A stretch of 64,000 nucleotides of DNA from Alviniconcha marisindica (lineage: Eukaryota; Mollusca; Gastropoda; Provannidae), in contig JABMCL010000188.1 of the NCBI GenBank assembly GCA_018857735.1, positions 2,360,001-2,424,000 on the forward strand, in the 5' to 3' direction. The notes under the pieces are model-generated. The model saw only the letters and a program-made list of their open reading frames with translations, had not been told where the DNA came from and ran no database searches. The first letter of the stretch is position 1, and each line of letters starts with the position of its first letter. The translations under genes and the position numbers were made by a program. Shown here piece by piece: positions 1 to 11,126 of the stretch.

Positions 1-318
1 ATCCATAATCGCAGGGGTTGGTCTATTATTAGAATCGAGGCGTAGTGGGTCAGCTTTACGCTTTACGTATCGTTTTTTTTAATGTAACCATGTTACTGTA
101 AACAAATCTGGGTAAATGCTATGCATATTTGCACAGCTGATTCATTTTCAGAACAAATCGGAGCAATACATTTGTTGGGCGACTTCGGTAATTGATTCAG
201 TGAGAAAGCTGCGCTCCCTCTCTTTGGGTGATTCCATTTACGACTTGTCTCGGCCGCATAGTAGGTTCGATGCGCTGTAGACCCAAGGTTTTACAAAGCT
301 GGCTGATTCTTCAAGAGT
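1..318 (+). other. possible 5' non-coding exon or promoter-proximal stretch
   Basis: This stretch is richer in CpG than the following kilobases and ends in a consensus-like donor (gtaagt at 319-324). No long reading frame is seen. The first coding exon of the PRDM gene begins with an acceptor at 9161-9164 and has a stop in frame upstream of its ATG, so at least one non-coding exon must lie further upstream. This is one candidate, but nothing ties it directly to that gene. Confidence 0.2.
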
Positions 319-1778
319 GTAAGTGGCAAAACGTGTTGTACATTTAACATTTACAGTGTTACAGCCGTTACGATGAGGGTACAGGTATGCTTTTGAGACG
401 ATTGTTTGAGATAATTATTTTTGTGTGGCATGGCTCTATCATGTATGTAAAGGTAGTGAACATCCTATTAAACGACTTTATTCATAGATCTATATTACTT
501 TGGTTTTGATTTATTAATTGCAATATTTTGATTGAATATAATACTTAAATTATAATTTACATGTGAAGTTGGTTCTTGCTGTATTAAAATACTGTAGTAA
601 TAACCGATTTAGAAACAAAGAGAGATATGGAGAAATGGTTCAGGCTAAGAGGGGCCCAGTAAGGGGGCGCAGTCACTTTTAGTGTAGCTTGCCAGCAAAA
701 CAGCATCTGCGCTGCACTCAGAGACAGCACGTCACAAATGCCTATAAAACATCGCGTCTTATTGTCAACCCAGAAGGTAACTGGAAGTCCTGATGTGACC
801 AGTTAGTGGATGAATTCATTTTCTTTCAAACAAAGAGGTTTATTTGTGCATGTTTGGGGCATTTACACATGTTTTGATGAAAAGTATTCCACATGTTTGC
901 ACTTAGTAACATGGGATCATTTGCCAATATGGCCGCCGATAGTCGGGTTTGTATTTTTTGTTGTCTTGCTTTCTTTGCAGCATACGATGTTAGTCTGGCA
1001 ACTTTTGAAGATATTTTCGTCGGCATTTTGCAGAAGGATGTTACCTCTTTTATTCCACTTTGGACGTTTATGCCAGTATGTTGTCTGCAGTGAAGGAGAA
1101 TTAAAAACATTCAGGCACTGTGGGGCCTGTTTATAATCAGCTTGTGCAGCAATGGGCTTGGCTGAGTGAGCCAGTGACTAGGCTAACAAAGACTGGGTGA
1201 TTGTAATATGTGTGGCATAGAAAATGGGGCACACACACACATTCACCGGCATGTTTTATGAACATTAACCTCACTCCGCACCTGGGATAGAAACAAAAAC
1301 AAAACTGTATTAGTGAGCAGTAATTGTTCACAGCAATAAAGCAATTAAATACTAAATAGTAAATTTTGAGCTGGTGTTCTCTTTTTTGTTTCATTAGGTG
1401 AGGACATTTGTTAGTTTTGTTTTTTGTTTTTTGGGCTGTATTAAATTTTACTGACTTATAGTGTTACTGAAGGTCAAAGATAATTAGATATGTATTTATA
1501 AATCTGAGTTTTTGAATGGGGTTACGAGGTGATGTGTTCTAAATCGCATTATATAATTATTTCATTGATTTCATTCAATTACAAAGAAGTTTACACACTG
1601 CAGATATTTACTATTGTGGGTTTGTATGGATTTAGTGTGATGATTGTTAAGTATGTTAAATTTTTAAAAACTTTTTTTTAAAGTCTGTAGCAAGTTCAAA
1701 ATCTTTAAGTAAGCTCTGGAATATTAGTTTTGACATGTGAATAATGTCCGTTGATGTTACTGGTCTCTTCGCACCTTT

Positions 1779-1845
1779 CGCCTTGATATAACCACAATGG
1801 TTGACTGGGCATAAAACACCAAGTTACTTACTTACTTACTTACCC
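1779..1845. repeat. dispersed repeat with (TTAC)n end, copy 1
   Basis: The sequence reads through 'gatataacc..aatggttgactgggc' and 'caccaagttac' into tandem TTAC. Recognisable relatives occur in the other orientation at about 30515-30575 and 58862-58928, and fragments at about 8350-8385 and 9545-9565. This is a dispersed repeat tail, probably of a SINE. Confidence 0.5.
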
Positions 1846-2123
1846 TTCGCACCTTGAAATTAAAGAGTCATATGACTGTATGTAGGACAGTCCTGCATAT
1901 GTAGACTTCCCGTCCCTAATAAGCCTTATGGTTTCTGTGGACGTTAAGCACCATGTTTACTTATGTAGACTTTTACTTTAGCTTATTAATAAATCATGAA
2001 TGAATGAAGATTATTTATAATGCTCATAAAAATATGTCCATGCAAGAATAGAATATGTGCACATTCACAGCATATTTTGTCCTCCCCCCTCTCCCCCCAA
2101 CACACATGAGGCACAATGAATTG

Positions 2124-2232
<109 letters not shown>

Positions 2233-2284
2233 AACTGGAAATAAAGGAGAAAAAATCAACAAATCTAAAGGCATAAAAGATGAT

Positions 2285-2400
2285 ATGGGTGGCTGAGTTG
2301 TTAAAGCATTGGACAAAAGATTAACATATGGATTCAAACCTGGTCTGGTTATATATTAACTATCTCACCCCCCCCCACCTCCACCATCCCACCAGCTTCA
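2285..2400 (+). mobile_element. tRNA-derived SINE fragment
   Basis: A box A-like stretch (ggtggctgagttgttaaagc) is followed about 35 bases later by a box B-like GGATTCAAACC. That is the internal RNA polymerase III promoter layout of tRNA-derived SINEs. No complete cloverleaf is evident. Confidence 0.4.
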
Positions 2401-3016
2401 GGATGGCAGACCTATGAGTGTCTACCTCACCAGGATGCGACACAGAAGCAAAGTCCCATGAGAACATAAGAGCACATTTTTCAAAGTTGTTATTTTATTT
2501 TTACAACAAAATGTTGCCGTGGCAAATGTAGAACTAGAGGAAGAGTTCATGAAAAGGCTGGGTAGCATGACAGCTGCAGTTTCTTCTGTCAGCAAATCCT
2601 GCCAGAATTTCCCCCATGCATGTAAAACATAATGGAGTATTGGTGATAATAACATGCCCTTCTCCACCAATCAGTACAGTCCCTAGGTCTCTGAACTGTT
2701 GCATGGGAGACAACTTGAACTAGCTTTTCTACCAGTGTTGTAACAATTCAGAGTGATGCTTAATGGTGGTATGCATTGATACTGCTTAATAAATACTAAT
2801 TACTATTGAAATGATACAGTACTTAGATAAACTAAAGCATCATTTAAATTAATTTCATTTTGTTAAGCGGCAGCATGCACACACACCCCCACACACAGAT
2901 TCATACACAGCATTTTATGGTATAGCATTACCAGTAGTGTACAGTGAGCGATACATACTCTAAGAGAACTATAACCATAAATATATGGGAAAATTCAAAA
3001 TAATTAGCAAATAGGA

Positions 3017-3100
3017 CAGATTTGTGGTCACCCAACTCTCATGAGTGAACCCAAACCTTTATAGCAGTGGAGCACCAGAAAGGGGGGGGGGGGGGGGGGG
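3017..3100. repeat. dispersed repeat fragment ending in (G)19
   Basis: The text 'gagtgaacccaaacctttatagcag' recurs in diverged form at 58640-58680 (ttgagcccaaacctttttagcag). In both places it leads into a simple repeat: poly-G at 3082-3100 here, GA there. This looks like the tail of a dispersed element that seeds simple-repeat growth. Confidence 0.4.
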
Positions 3101-6100
3101 CTAAACAGAAAAGAAGAAAGTCATCAAAAGTCACATGAGCAGAGTTCCACATGAAAACATTTCAGTATCACAGATCATTCCAGTTCCTTATTAAAGCATA
3201 GCCACCTTGGTACCAAAGTGAAGGTGATTTTTTGTTGTTGTTGATAGAACTGACTCCTGATCATTTTGCCTGGTCTTGGTCTTCTGTCAGTTTTAGAAAA
3301 GCCTAAACATATGAGATCTTTAGCTGATTCTCAAGTATGCACAATGGAAGGAATGATTTAGTTCTTGTTGTGAATACTCCCAGATGCACATTTAGGCTAT
3401 TGAAATGAAATGATTATTTAAAAAAAAGTTTTGGCCATCCCACAGTTCGTCAGTTGAGTGGCTTTAGTTTCAATTTTAAGCAAAATATCCAGAACAGTTG
3501 GATGAATTCAAATGTCTCAATGAGAGATGAATTCATATGTCCAAGGTAATCAAAATTATTGCTCTATATGTTTCCAGAATGTTTGAATAGCTGGAATCGG
3601 TGTAATCTACCACATCATTCATTACAATATGAACACACTTGATTATCTCTCAATTTTATCTTGCAAAGGTGTGTATATTGGCTGTATGTTGTGCAAAATG
3701 TTTGATTGTGAAATGCATAGCCTTGCTTCCTTTGTAACTAATATTGGCAATGACCATGCATTTTGTTTTATTACTGCTCCAAATTGTCTGCACCGAAATC
3801 CATTTGGACATGGAACAGAGTCACACACTGAGCTGAATAGCTTTCTAAAATATGACTGTGTTTATTTTCATTTTACGAAATGTGGGCTGGTATTGACCTA
3901 CTGTGTCATAACCATAAAACTGTCTAAACTTGTGAACAACAGCCCACTCCGCATTATTACAGGAATTCAGTTTGGTGAGTTGCCTAATGTCTTATATATT
4001 TATAATTATATGTCCTGAAATGACAAGATTCCACTAGGTCCATAAACATCATTTTTAATATTTTCCCTCTGATTGGCCAGTCTGTGGAAAAGAGTATATT
4101 TCCTTGATCAGTGTTTAATCAGATTCAGAGTTCAGAGTGATTCAGAACAAGGTGGACACAGGAATGGTAGAATCGTGACAGTTCAGGTCTAGCCAGGTTT
4201 TTTATACAAAACTCCAAAATTGGGAAGCAGTCATCTGCAACCCTCTGACAGAGTGGACTTTTAATTTTACAGTTGAAAAAACTTCTCTTTCTGCAAGATA
4301 GATCTACATGTAATTTTTCATTCCAGGGGTAAGGCATTAATCATAACACTGCCACTAGTTCATAATATACATGTTTGTGCATGCTTGCACATAAGTTGCA
4401 TTGAAGTTGTACTTATCTCTTATACTGAGACTGTAAATTTTGTGTATCAAGTATTTGTACCTTACAATAATTGTCATGGTGGCCATTATGAAGCAGTTCT
4501 GGCTGATCTTGAGGTGAAACGTTTTGGAAGTACTATCTGTTATATACTTATTACTCATTATTATCATTACCACAGTGTGTGAGTGTTAGCATCGACACCA
4601 GTCTTGAACAGCCCTCTGTTTCCTCTTCAGATGGAGATGGCTTGCAGGTCAGCAATAACTGTGCAATAAATATTGCCAAGTTGGCTGCTTTTCAATACAT
4701 TAATATGTTCATCAGCATCACCTAAAGATATTACATAAACAGCTGCTCTGTTTGCAGTTAAAATAGCTCCATGTGTGTGTAGTGAGTATAAACAGCTGCT
4801 GCTTTTCTATCAGTGAAGGCATATCCATTAATTAGCAATAAGAATTGACTAACTTGCTGCTTAGCAACAGCTTTTGTCCTGCAAACAGAAATGCCCAATA
4901 TATGTTCCTTATTTTGGGGATTATGGGATTTTTTATGTAAAATGGGGGTTGCTTGCCCAGATGTATGGTGTCCAAATTATGGGATTTTTATATAAAATGG
5001 GGGTTGCTTTCTTCAACTTAGTTTAGGGAACATCAGCTGTGTCAGCAATGGGCTACTTACTACTTATTTCCCAATGTTGATGCAGTATATCTGCAGAATT
5101 TTGTGAGGGCAGTATTTTTCATCTGGAAACATTGCTTTGTTCACAGAAATTCATTCTACTTTAATAGCTATATTGATGCAGAGTTGGAGGTGGGTATCAG
5201 GGTGACACTTTATAAAAAACAAAAACAAAAACAAATGGCAGAAATACCGCTTAAGCTTTCTAATGCAGCGACATGTCTGTGCATTATTGCTTGCTTGTGA
5301 TGTATGGTATCATTCTTATAGTGTTGACCCTAATGTTAGACTAACACTGTGTAACAGTAACACCAACAGACACCATGACCTGCGAGTGAAGTGGCTGGTT
5401 TACAGTCATAATGATGTTTGAATGACATATCATAAAAATGTTGACACTAGTAAATAACAGTAGACACTGCAACTAATCGTTGGAGTCAGCTAGTTTATTC
5501 ATATCACCATATGTGCATGTAGTATGTGCTGTAATGACTGTCATAACATGAATGGCGTTGGCAGTTGCAGACTGATCAGTGAGTGTGCTTTACATGCTTG
5601 CTGTGGAAATGTCAACCTGGCCGGCTGATACAGCCTGGATAATATTGATTTCCTACAGGAGACCTGACGCTGGGCACAGTCTGGTCTTTTCTATTAAATG
5701 CCTTGGATGATCCCACAGTTCCCTCCCCTTTTTTTGTGCTTTATTGCTGGGTTTTCTTGTCCATTGACAGTTGTTTCCTTGTCATATATGTATGCAAACT
5801 GTTTCAGTGTGTACATTTCATACTCCAGTTACAGTAGCAACCTTAAATTATAGATTTTGTCATAACTGTTGATGATATGTCATTTACTTTTTTTTTTAAT
5901 GGCTTAATTGTTATGAAATGGGTTTTGTGGTTGACATACTTAGTTATTTGTTTTCCTTTTCTCAGGGGTCTGAGCTTTAATGCTGAGCCATATATATATA
6001 TATATATCTATCACAGCATTCTTCTTTTTCTGTTAAGTGACCACAGTCAGTATTTGATTATGCCATGTCTTTGAAATCTGGCATCGAAAAACAAAACAAA

Positions 6101-6241
6101 AACAAAAAACTGCTTCCCAGAAAATACAGTACAACCCTGCCTAACCTAAGTATGCTGGAGCTGCCAGCAGGCTACCAGTGTTCACTTTTCACCTCTTGTG
6201 CCAGAGACTAGCTGGTCCTAGCCCCACATAAGGCAGTCAGG

Positions 6242-6339
6242 CCCCCCCCCCCCCCCCCCCCCCACACACACCAAAAAAGAAAAAAGAAAAAAAGAGTGAA
6301 GAAAAGAAAAGAGGAGAGATTGAAAAAAAAAAAAAAAAA

Positions 6340-6372
<33 letters not shown>
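6242..6372. repeat. poly-C, poly-A and (GA)n cluster
   Basis: (C)22 at 6242-6263 is followed by A-rich sequence and (GA)n at about 6341-6371. It is low-complexity DNA, not a gene. Confidence 0.95.
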
Positions 6373-6376
<4 letters not shown>

Positions 6377-7190
6377 CATCCTCTGCTACAAACCTACTAC
6401 TAATCTACTGCTACTCTCTACCATTGCACAGACACAACTTTTTCATTTGCCCATATTGCTGTATGCTTTAAATAGCAAAATTGTCAGCTGTAAAAAGGGA
6501 TGACAATTCTCACTAGAACAAACAAACAAACAAACAAAAACAAAAATGGGGGGAGGTGTTAGGGAGCTAACCTACAGCACTTCACAGTATACTTATGTGG
6601 CAATGTTTTATTTTTTAAACATTCAAACCTCACTTTGACCTTGACCTTCGTGACTGCAACTCAGACAGTTTATACTGGGTCCACTGGCATGCTAAGCTTG
6701 GTTGCAAAAGGTTGAATGGCTCAGATGGCTCACCCTCAGTGGCCTCTCGGGTGGCATGAGACTGAGAGGTACCTGCTCTCTCATTCCCAGGAGAAAACAT
6801 CAGAGTGGCCACGCTAGCCATCACTGCAGCTGTGACCAGATCTTTTGTGCATCTGATTCTGCTAACCATCACTTACTGGTGTTGTCTTCTGAATTTGACA
6901 TTAAATCAATCGATTTGTAATTTTGGGATTTTAATTTGACCGCCTTTAGTAGCTTTACCTGTGGAGAGAAGGCTTGTTCTTCTGAGCGGAAAAGAAATCA
7001 ACATTTCAGCTCCCGAGAAAAGGGAAAATAAACGACAATCTTATATTTACAGCTGACCTCCACATTGAAGGCTGCTGCACTATCTGCCAGCTGTAGACAC
7101 ACCTGCTTGGGTATGGTCACACACCAAAAGTCCTACATGTGTAAAGAGTTTTGGTCTATCCAGGACTGGGTCACTGGAGGAACTGACTTT

Positions 7191-7192
7191 GG

Positions 7193-7266
<74 letters not shown>

Positions 7267-7267
7267 T
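7191..7267. repeat. (TA)n microsatellite
   Basis: About 75 bp of nearly pure TA, self-complementary and able to form cruciforms. Confidence 0.95.
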
Positions 7268-7465
7268 AATATGGCTGATGCAGTAGTAATATATACATGT
7301 ATTAACCACTTGGAATTACACATCAGTAAACTCTTTTGTTTGACTCTAGATCCTTTTTAGTTTCCCATTTAAGTCAACTTTCTCCATAAAGTCTGTTGCC
7401 CTTTAAAACATTTTGTTTTTTATGTGACTGATCGCTACTGCAATTGCAGCTTTACATGCACTGAG

Positions 7466-7489
7466 GTGTGTGTATGTGTGTGTGAGTGT

Positions 7490-7545
<56 letters not shown>
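7466..7545. repeat. (TG)n microsatellite
   Basis: About 80 bp of TG with a few interruptions. Confidence 0.95.
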
Positions 7546-7547
<2 letters not shown>

Positions 7548-8865
7548 TACTTTTGTCATCACAGTGGAAGTCTTTTGTTGCCACTGTGTTTTATGCATGT
7601 CAGACATAAGCATTCCACACTAAATCGTTTCACAGACTCAGTTACAGATGAAACAGATTAAGCATGCTTCAGCATGTTTGGATTGTGAGCTGCATTATTG
7701 GTAATTGCGTGATAAATGTCAAGAAAGCATTGACTTGATGTGAAACTGACATTGCCAACATTAAGAAGGTGTTGGCACACGTCAATTTTTGCACTAGGTG
7801 AGTTCTGAGGGTTCAGACTGATCATTTGTCCAGTGTCACACACTGATTTCATCATATTTACTTAGCTAAGAATATCAGTAACAAGAACTGCAGGCATAGG
7901 GTGAATCGGTTGCATCAGTTTTGGGGATTTGTTACATGTTGCACAAATTCTGTAGGCTCAGTATCTGTATCGTAAAATTTTATGAACGTAAGGGTTGTGG
8001 TCTGGGTCACATGAAGCTTTCACTGGCTTTGATTGGCCAGAGCCATCTGTCTGGAGCTTTCCTCTCCTTGGCTGTTTGTGTATGTGACTAGCGTCAGTGT
8101 AAATGGATGATCTTGTCAAAATTGCATCAGAACACAATGTTTAGTCATGCATTTTGTTGGAAGAAATAGAGTGTCAAGTGTTTTACCCAAGAGAGTGAGC
8201 AGCAAGCTGCCCACACATGAAGGGGACATTTCATTTTACTGCATTGCCACTCTTGCCATGCAGGGAAGTTGCATAACATGTAGCATTCGTAACATAGAGC
8301 ACCCAGGTAGGGTTCAGGTCTGTCAGTTTTGGTAAATAATGGGTTGTTAACACCTAGTCACCCATGACGGTTATATCAGGGCAAAGTCAGTTTTTGAGCG
8401 GTCTGATGCAATAGGATAGGATTTGATGTACACTATGTGTGCACTTGTGCAAACATAAAGAAGCAGTCACTGACCATTTTAAGTGATACACAAGCTTGAA
8501 GGAACAAGCCTTCTCGGAGCATGCTTTGTCCAACTTGTAGATGAAGTCAAGATAATAAGAAATAGTGGGGTCTTACTCTTACTCATCTTAGTGCATCCTT
8601 TCTCAAATGAGCCCTAGGCATGCACATTTGATATTCAAGTTAAAAAATAGCAAACTTTAAATTATAGATTTTGACGCATAATTGTTGATTTTAATTTTTT
8701 TATGTCAGATTTTTTTTAAATGTTGGATAAATATTTTGAGTTTTGTGGTTAACTTAATGTCTCAGGGGAGTGTTCTGTTGCTGTTATTTCCTGGTATAAT
8801 GCATGGTGTGATGTCGGTCATAACTGAATATCCTTTAGATCCAGAGCTAAGCTCTTCTGAACACC

Positions 8866-8895
8866 ATGTGTGTGTGTGTGTGTGCGTGTGCACGC

Positions 8896-8933
<38 letters not shown>
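8866..8933. repeat. (TG)n microsatellite with CG interruptions
   Basis: TG run with a central tgcacgcgcgtg, a purine-pyrimidine alternating tract of Z-DNA type. Confidence 0.95.
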
Positions 8934-8937
<4 letters not shown>

Positions 8938-9050
8938 ATGTATGTCTATAGTTGAGACATGCATTGATGCAACATGGCACCCTCTCAGCTTCAGTGTGAA
9001 TGTCATGGCTGCTATCCATATTGTGTATCAGTGATGTCTACCACCTTGGA

Positions 9051-9135
9051 TTAAAGAGAGAGGTTGTTGCGTGAGCTGGGACTCAAGCCTGCAACCTCTT
9101 GATCCCAAGTCAGCTGGCTGTGCTGTTGGAGGGTT
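9051..9135 (-). mobile_element. tRNA-like SINE head fragment
   Basis: On the minus strand a box A-like segment (agcacagccagctgac) precedes GGCTTGAGTCCC, a box B-like sequence, by about 30 bases. This suggests a degenerate tRNA-derived SINE head immediately upstream of the acceptor at 9161-9164. Confidence 0.35.
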
Positions 9136-9164
9136 GATTGCAATGTTGTGCTGTGTGTTTGCAG

Positions 9165-9296
9165 GATGACTGTTTGAGAAGAAACGTCACAAACAGCTGA
9201 TCCCTGCCAACATGCCACTTGAGACGCCATCACCCTTTATGGTTCCCCCACCATGCATGGAACTGCGTGAGTCCCATGTGGCCAGCCACTGCCAGG
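9165..9296 (+). CDS. PRDM-like gene, first coding exon (5'UTR 9165-9211, CDS from 9212)
   Basis: The acceptor tgtgtttgcag ends at 9164. In the frame that joins the PR domain, a TGA at 9167-9169 precedes ATG 9212, so translation must start at or after this ATG, which has A at -3. The exon encodes MPLETPSPFM..., then MELRESHVASHCQ, and ends with G at 9296 before gtaggt (phase 1). With the next exon it reads CQGVFCKQSI, the usual entry into a PR domain (LRxS...GVF). The true transcript start lies further upstream. Confidence 0.8.
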
Positions 9297-10099
9297 GTAG
9301 GTGTTCACTGTTGCACTGGGTGGCTTTGTAAGTTAACTGTAATCCTGTAATGGGAGTTTAACACCCTGTAGTGATACTAATACAGTAATAGTAACTCTTT
9401 GGTTGTTATTTATAATCCCTATTATGTTATTTGGTAAAGTTTTTGATTTTGGTTTCCTTGTTTAGGCATGGTCATGATTTATGGTGTGGAAAATCCATGC
9501 CTTACTGTTGTGCATTAGCCTGATTTAAGTTGTAACTGTCATGATTGACTGGGCGTCAAGAATCCATATCTGTTTCACTGTGTGCATAGGCACACATGAA
9601 AATGGATCTGCACAATTAACACTTGCGTCTTTCAGTGATAAGATTTAGATCCTTTGATCTCATTCATTTTATACTATATAGTGTACACAGATGAATAACA
9701 TGATAAAGTATGCAGACATGTAGTATGCATAAAAATGAGCATTTTTCATTGACATTATTATGGATTTTTCTTCTTCTTTTTATTTTTTATATATTTAACT
9801 TTTTTAAGTTACAAAATTCAAATGTAAAAAGAAAATGATACTTGCTATAAATGCATGAAATACATACATTTCTCACTGTTTCTTTCTCAGTACCCTCACC
9901 CCCCTACCCCCACCCCTGTTTACTGTTCAAGTTTTGCAGACCTGTGTATTCTGTTACCAATAGGTTCTGGTAGTCTGATAATGGTGACTGCCTTGCAGAT
10001 ATATTCTGTAAACAACCAGTGATAGTGGTCTAAGATAACAATTAACAGTGATATGAATACATGAAATACATAAAATTATCTCCCTCTCTGCCTCTCCCC

Positions 10100-10130
<31 letters not shown>

Positions 10131-10604
10131 ACCCCCACTCTCCCCCTCCTCCACCCCCAGCACACAAACACATGTTTGATTTGTGGGTGTATTCAGTTAG
10201 CGATTAGTGATGGTTGTCTGATCATGGTGACTGCCTTGCAGATGTGTTCTGTGAACAACTGGTGATGTTAGTGGTATGGTAACAGGTGTGTTCTGTAGGC
10301 AGTTGGTGATGGTAGTCTGATCACGATGAATGCTTAGCAGGTGTATTCTGCTAGCAATTGGTGATGGTTGTTTGATAATGGTGACTGCTTTGCATGTGTA
10401 GTCTCTAAACAACTGGTGATAGTAGCCTCTGTTCATAATGGTGACTTTTTTTGCAGGTGTATTCTGTAAGCAGTCGATCAGCAGGGATACCAAGTTTGGA
10501 CCTTTTGTCGGAGAAATCATTGCTGGAGATGATGTCGACAAGAAACGAGATGAAATAGATTTTAGATTTGCTTGGCATGTAAGTAAACCAATTGTAATTG
10601 GCAA

Positions 10605-10645
<41 letters not shown>

Positions 10646-10677
10646 GTGTGTGTGTGTGTGTGAGTGTGGAGTGTGGT

Positions 10678-10726
<49 letters not shown>

Positions 10727-10765
10727 GTGTGAGTGAATGAGTGTGATGAGGATGTGTGTGTGTGG

Positions 10766-10796
<31 letters not shown>

Positions 10797-10913
10797 TGTG
10801 TGTGTAGTGTGTGTGTGTGTGGTGTGTGTGTGGTGGTGTGTGAGTGTTGAGTGTGTGTGTGGTGTGTGTGTGTGTGTGTGTGTTGTGTGGGTGTGTGTGA
10901 GTGAGAGTGTGTG

Positions 10914-10953
<40 letters not shown>

Positions 10954-11081
10954 TGGTGTGTGTGTGTGTGTGTGGTGATGAGTGTGTGTGAGTGTGTGGT
11001 GTGTGTGTGTTGTGTGTGTGTGTGTGTGTGTTGTGTGTGTGTGTGTGTGGTGTGAGTGAATGAGTGTGTGAGTGAGAGTGT

Positions 11082-11126
<45 letters not shown>

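Larger units (their letters stand above)
9297..10456 (+). other. PRDM-like intron 1 (between coding exons 1 and 2)
   Basis: AT-rich sequence without coding signal. Its 3' half is occupied by an array of diverged copies of the downstream acceptor and by (C)30. Confidence 0.75.

Noticed and set aside
3629..4018. 129-codon + strand frame
   Set aside because: Low-information composition, no domain or splice context, AT-rich surroundings.
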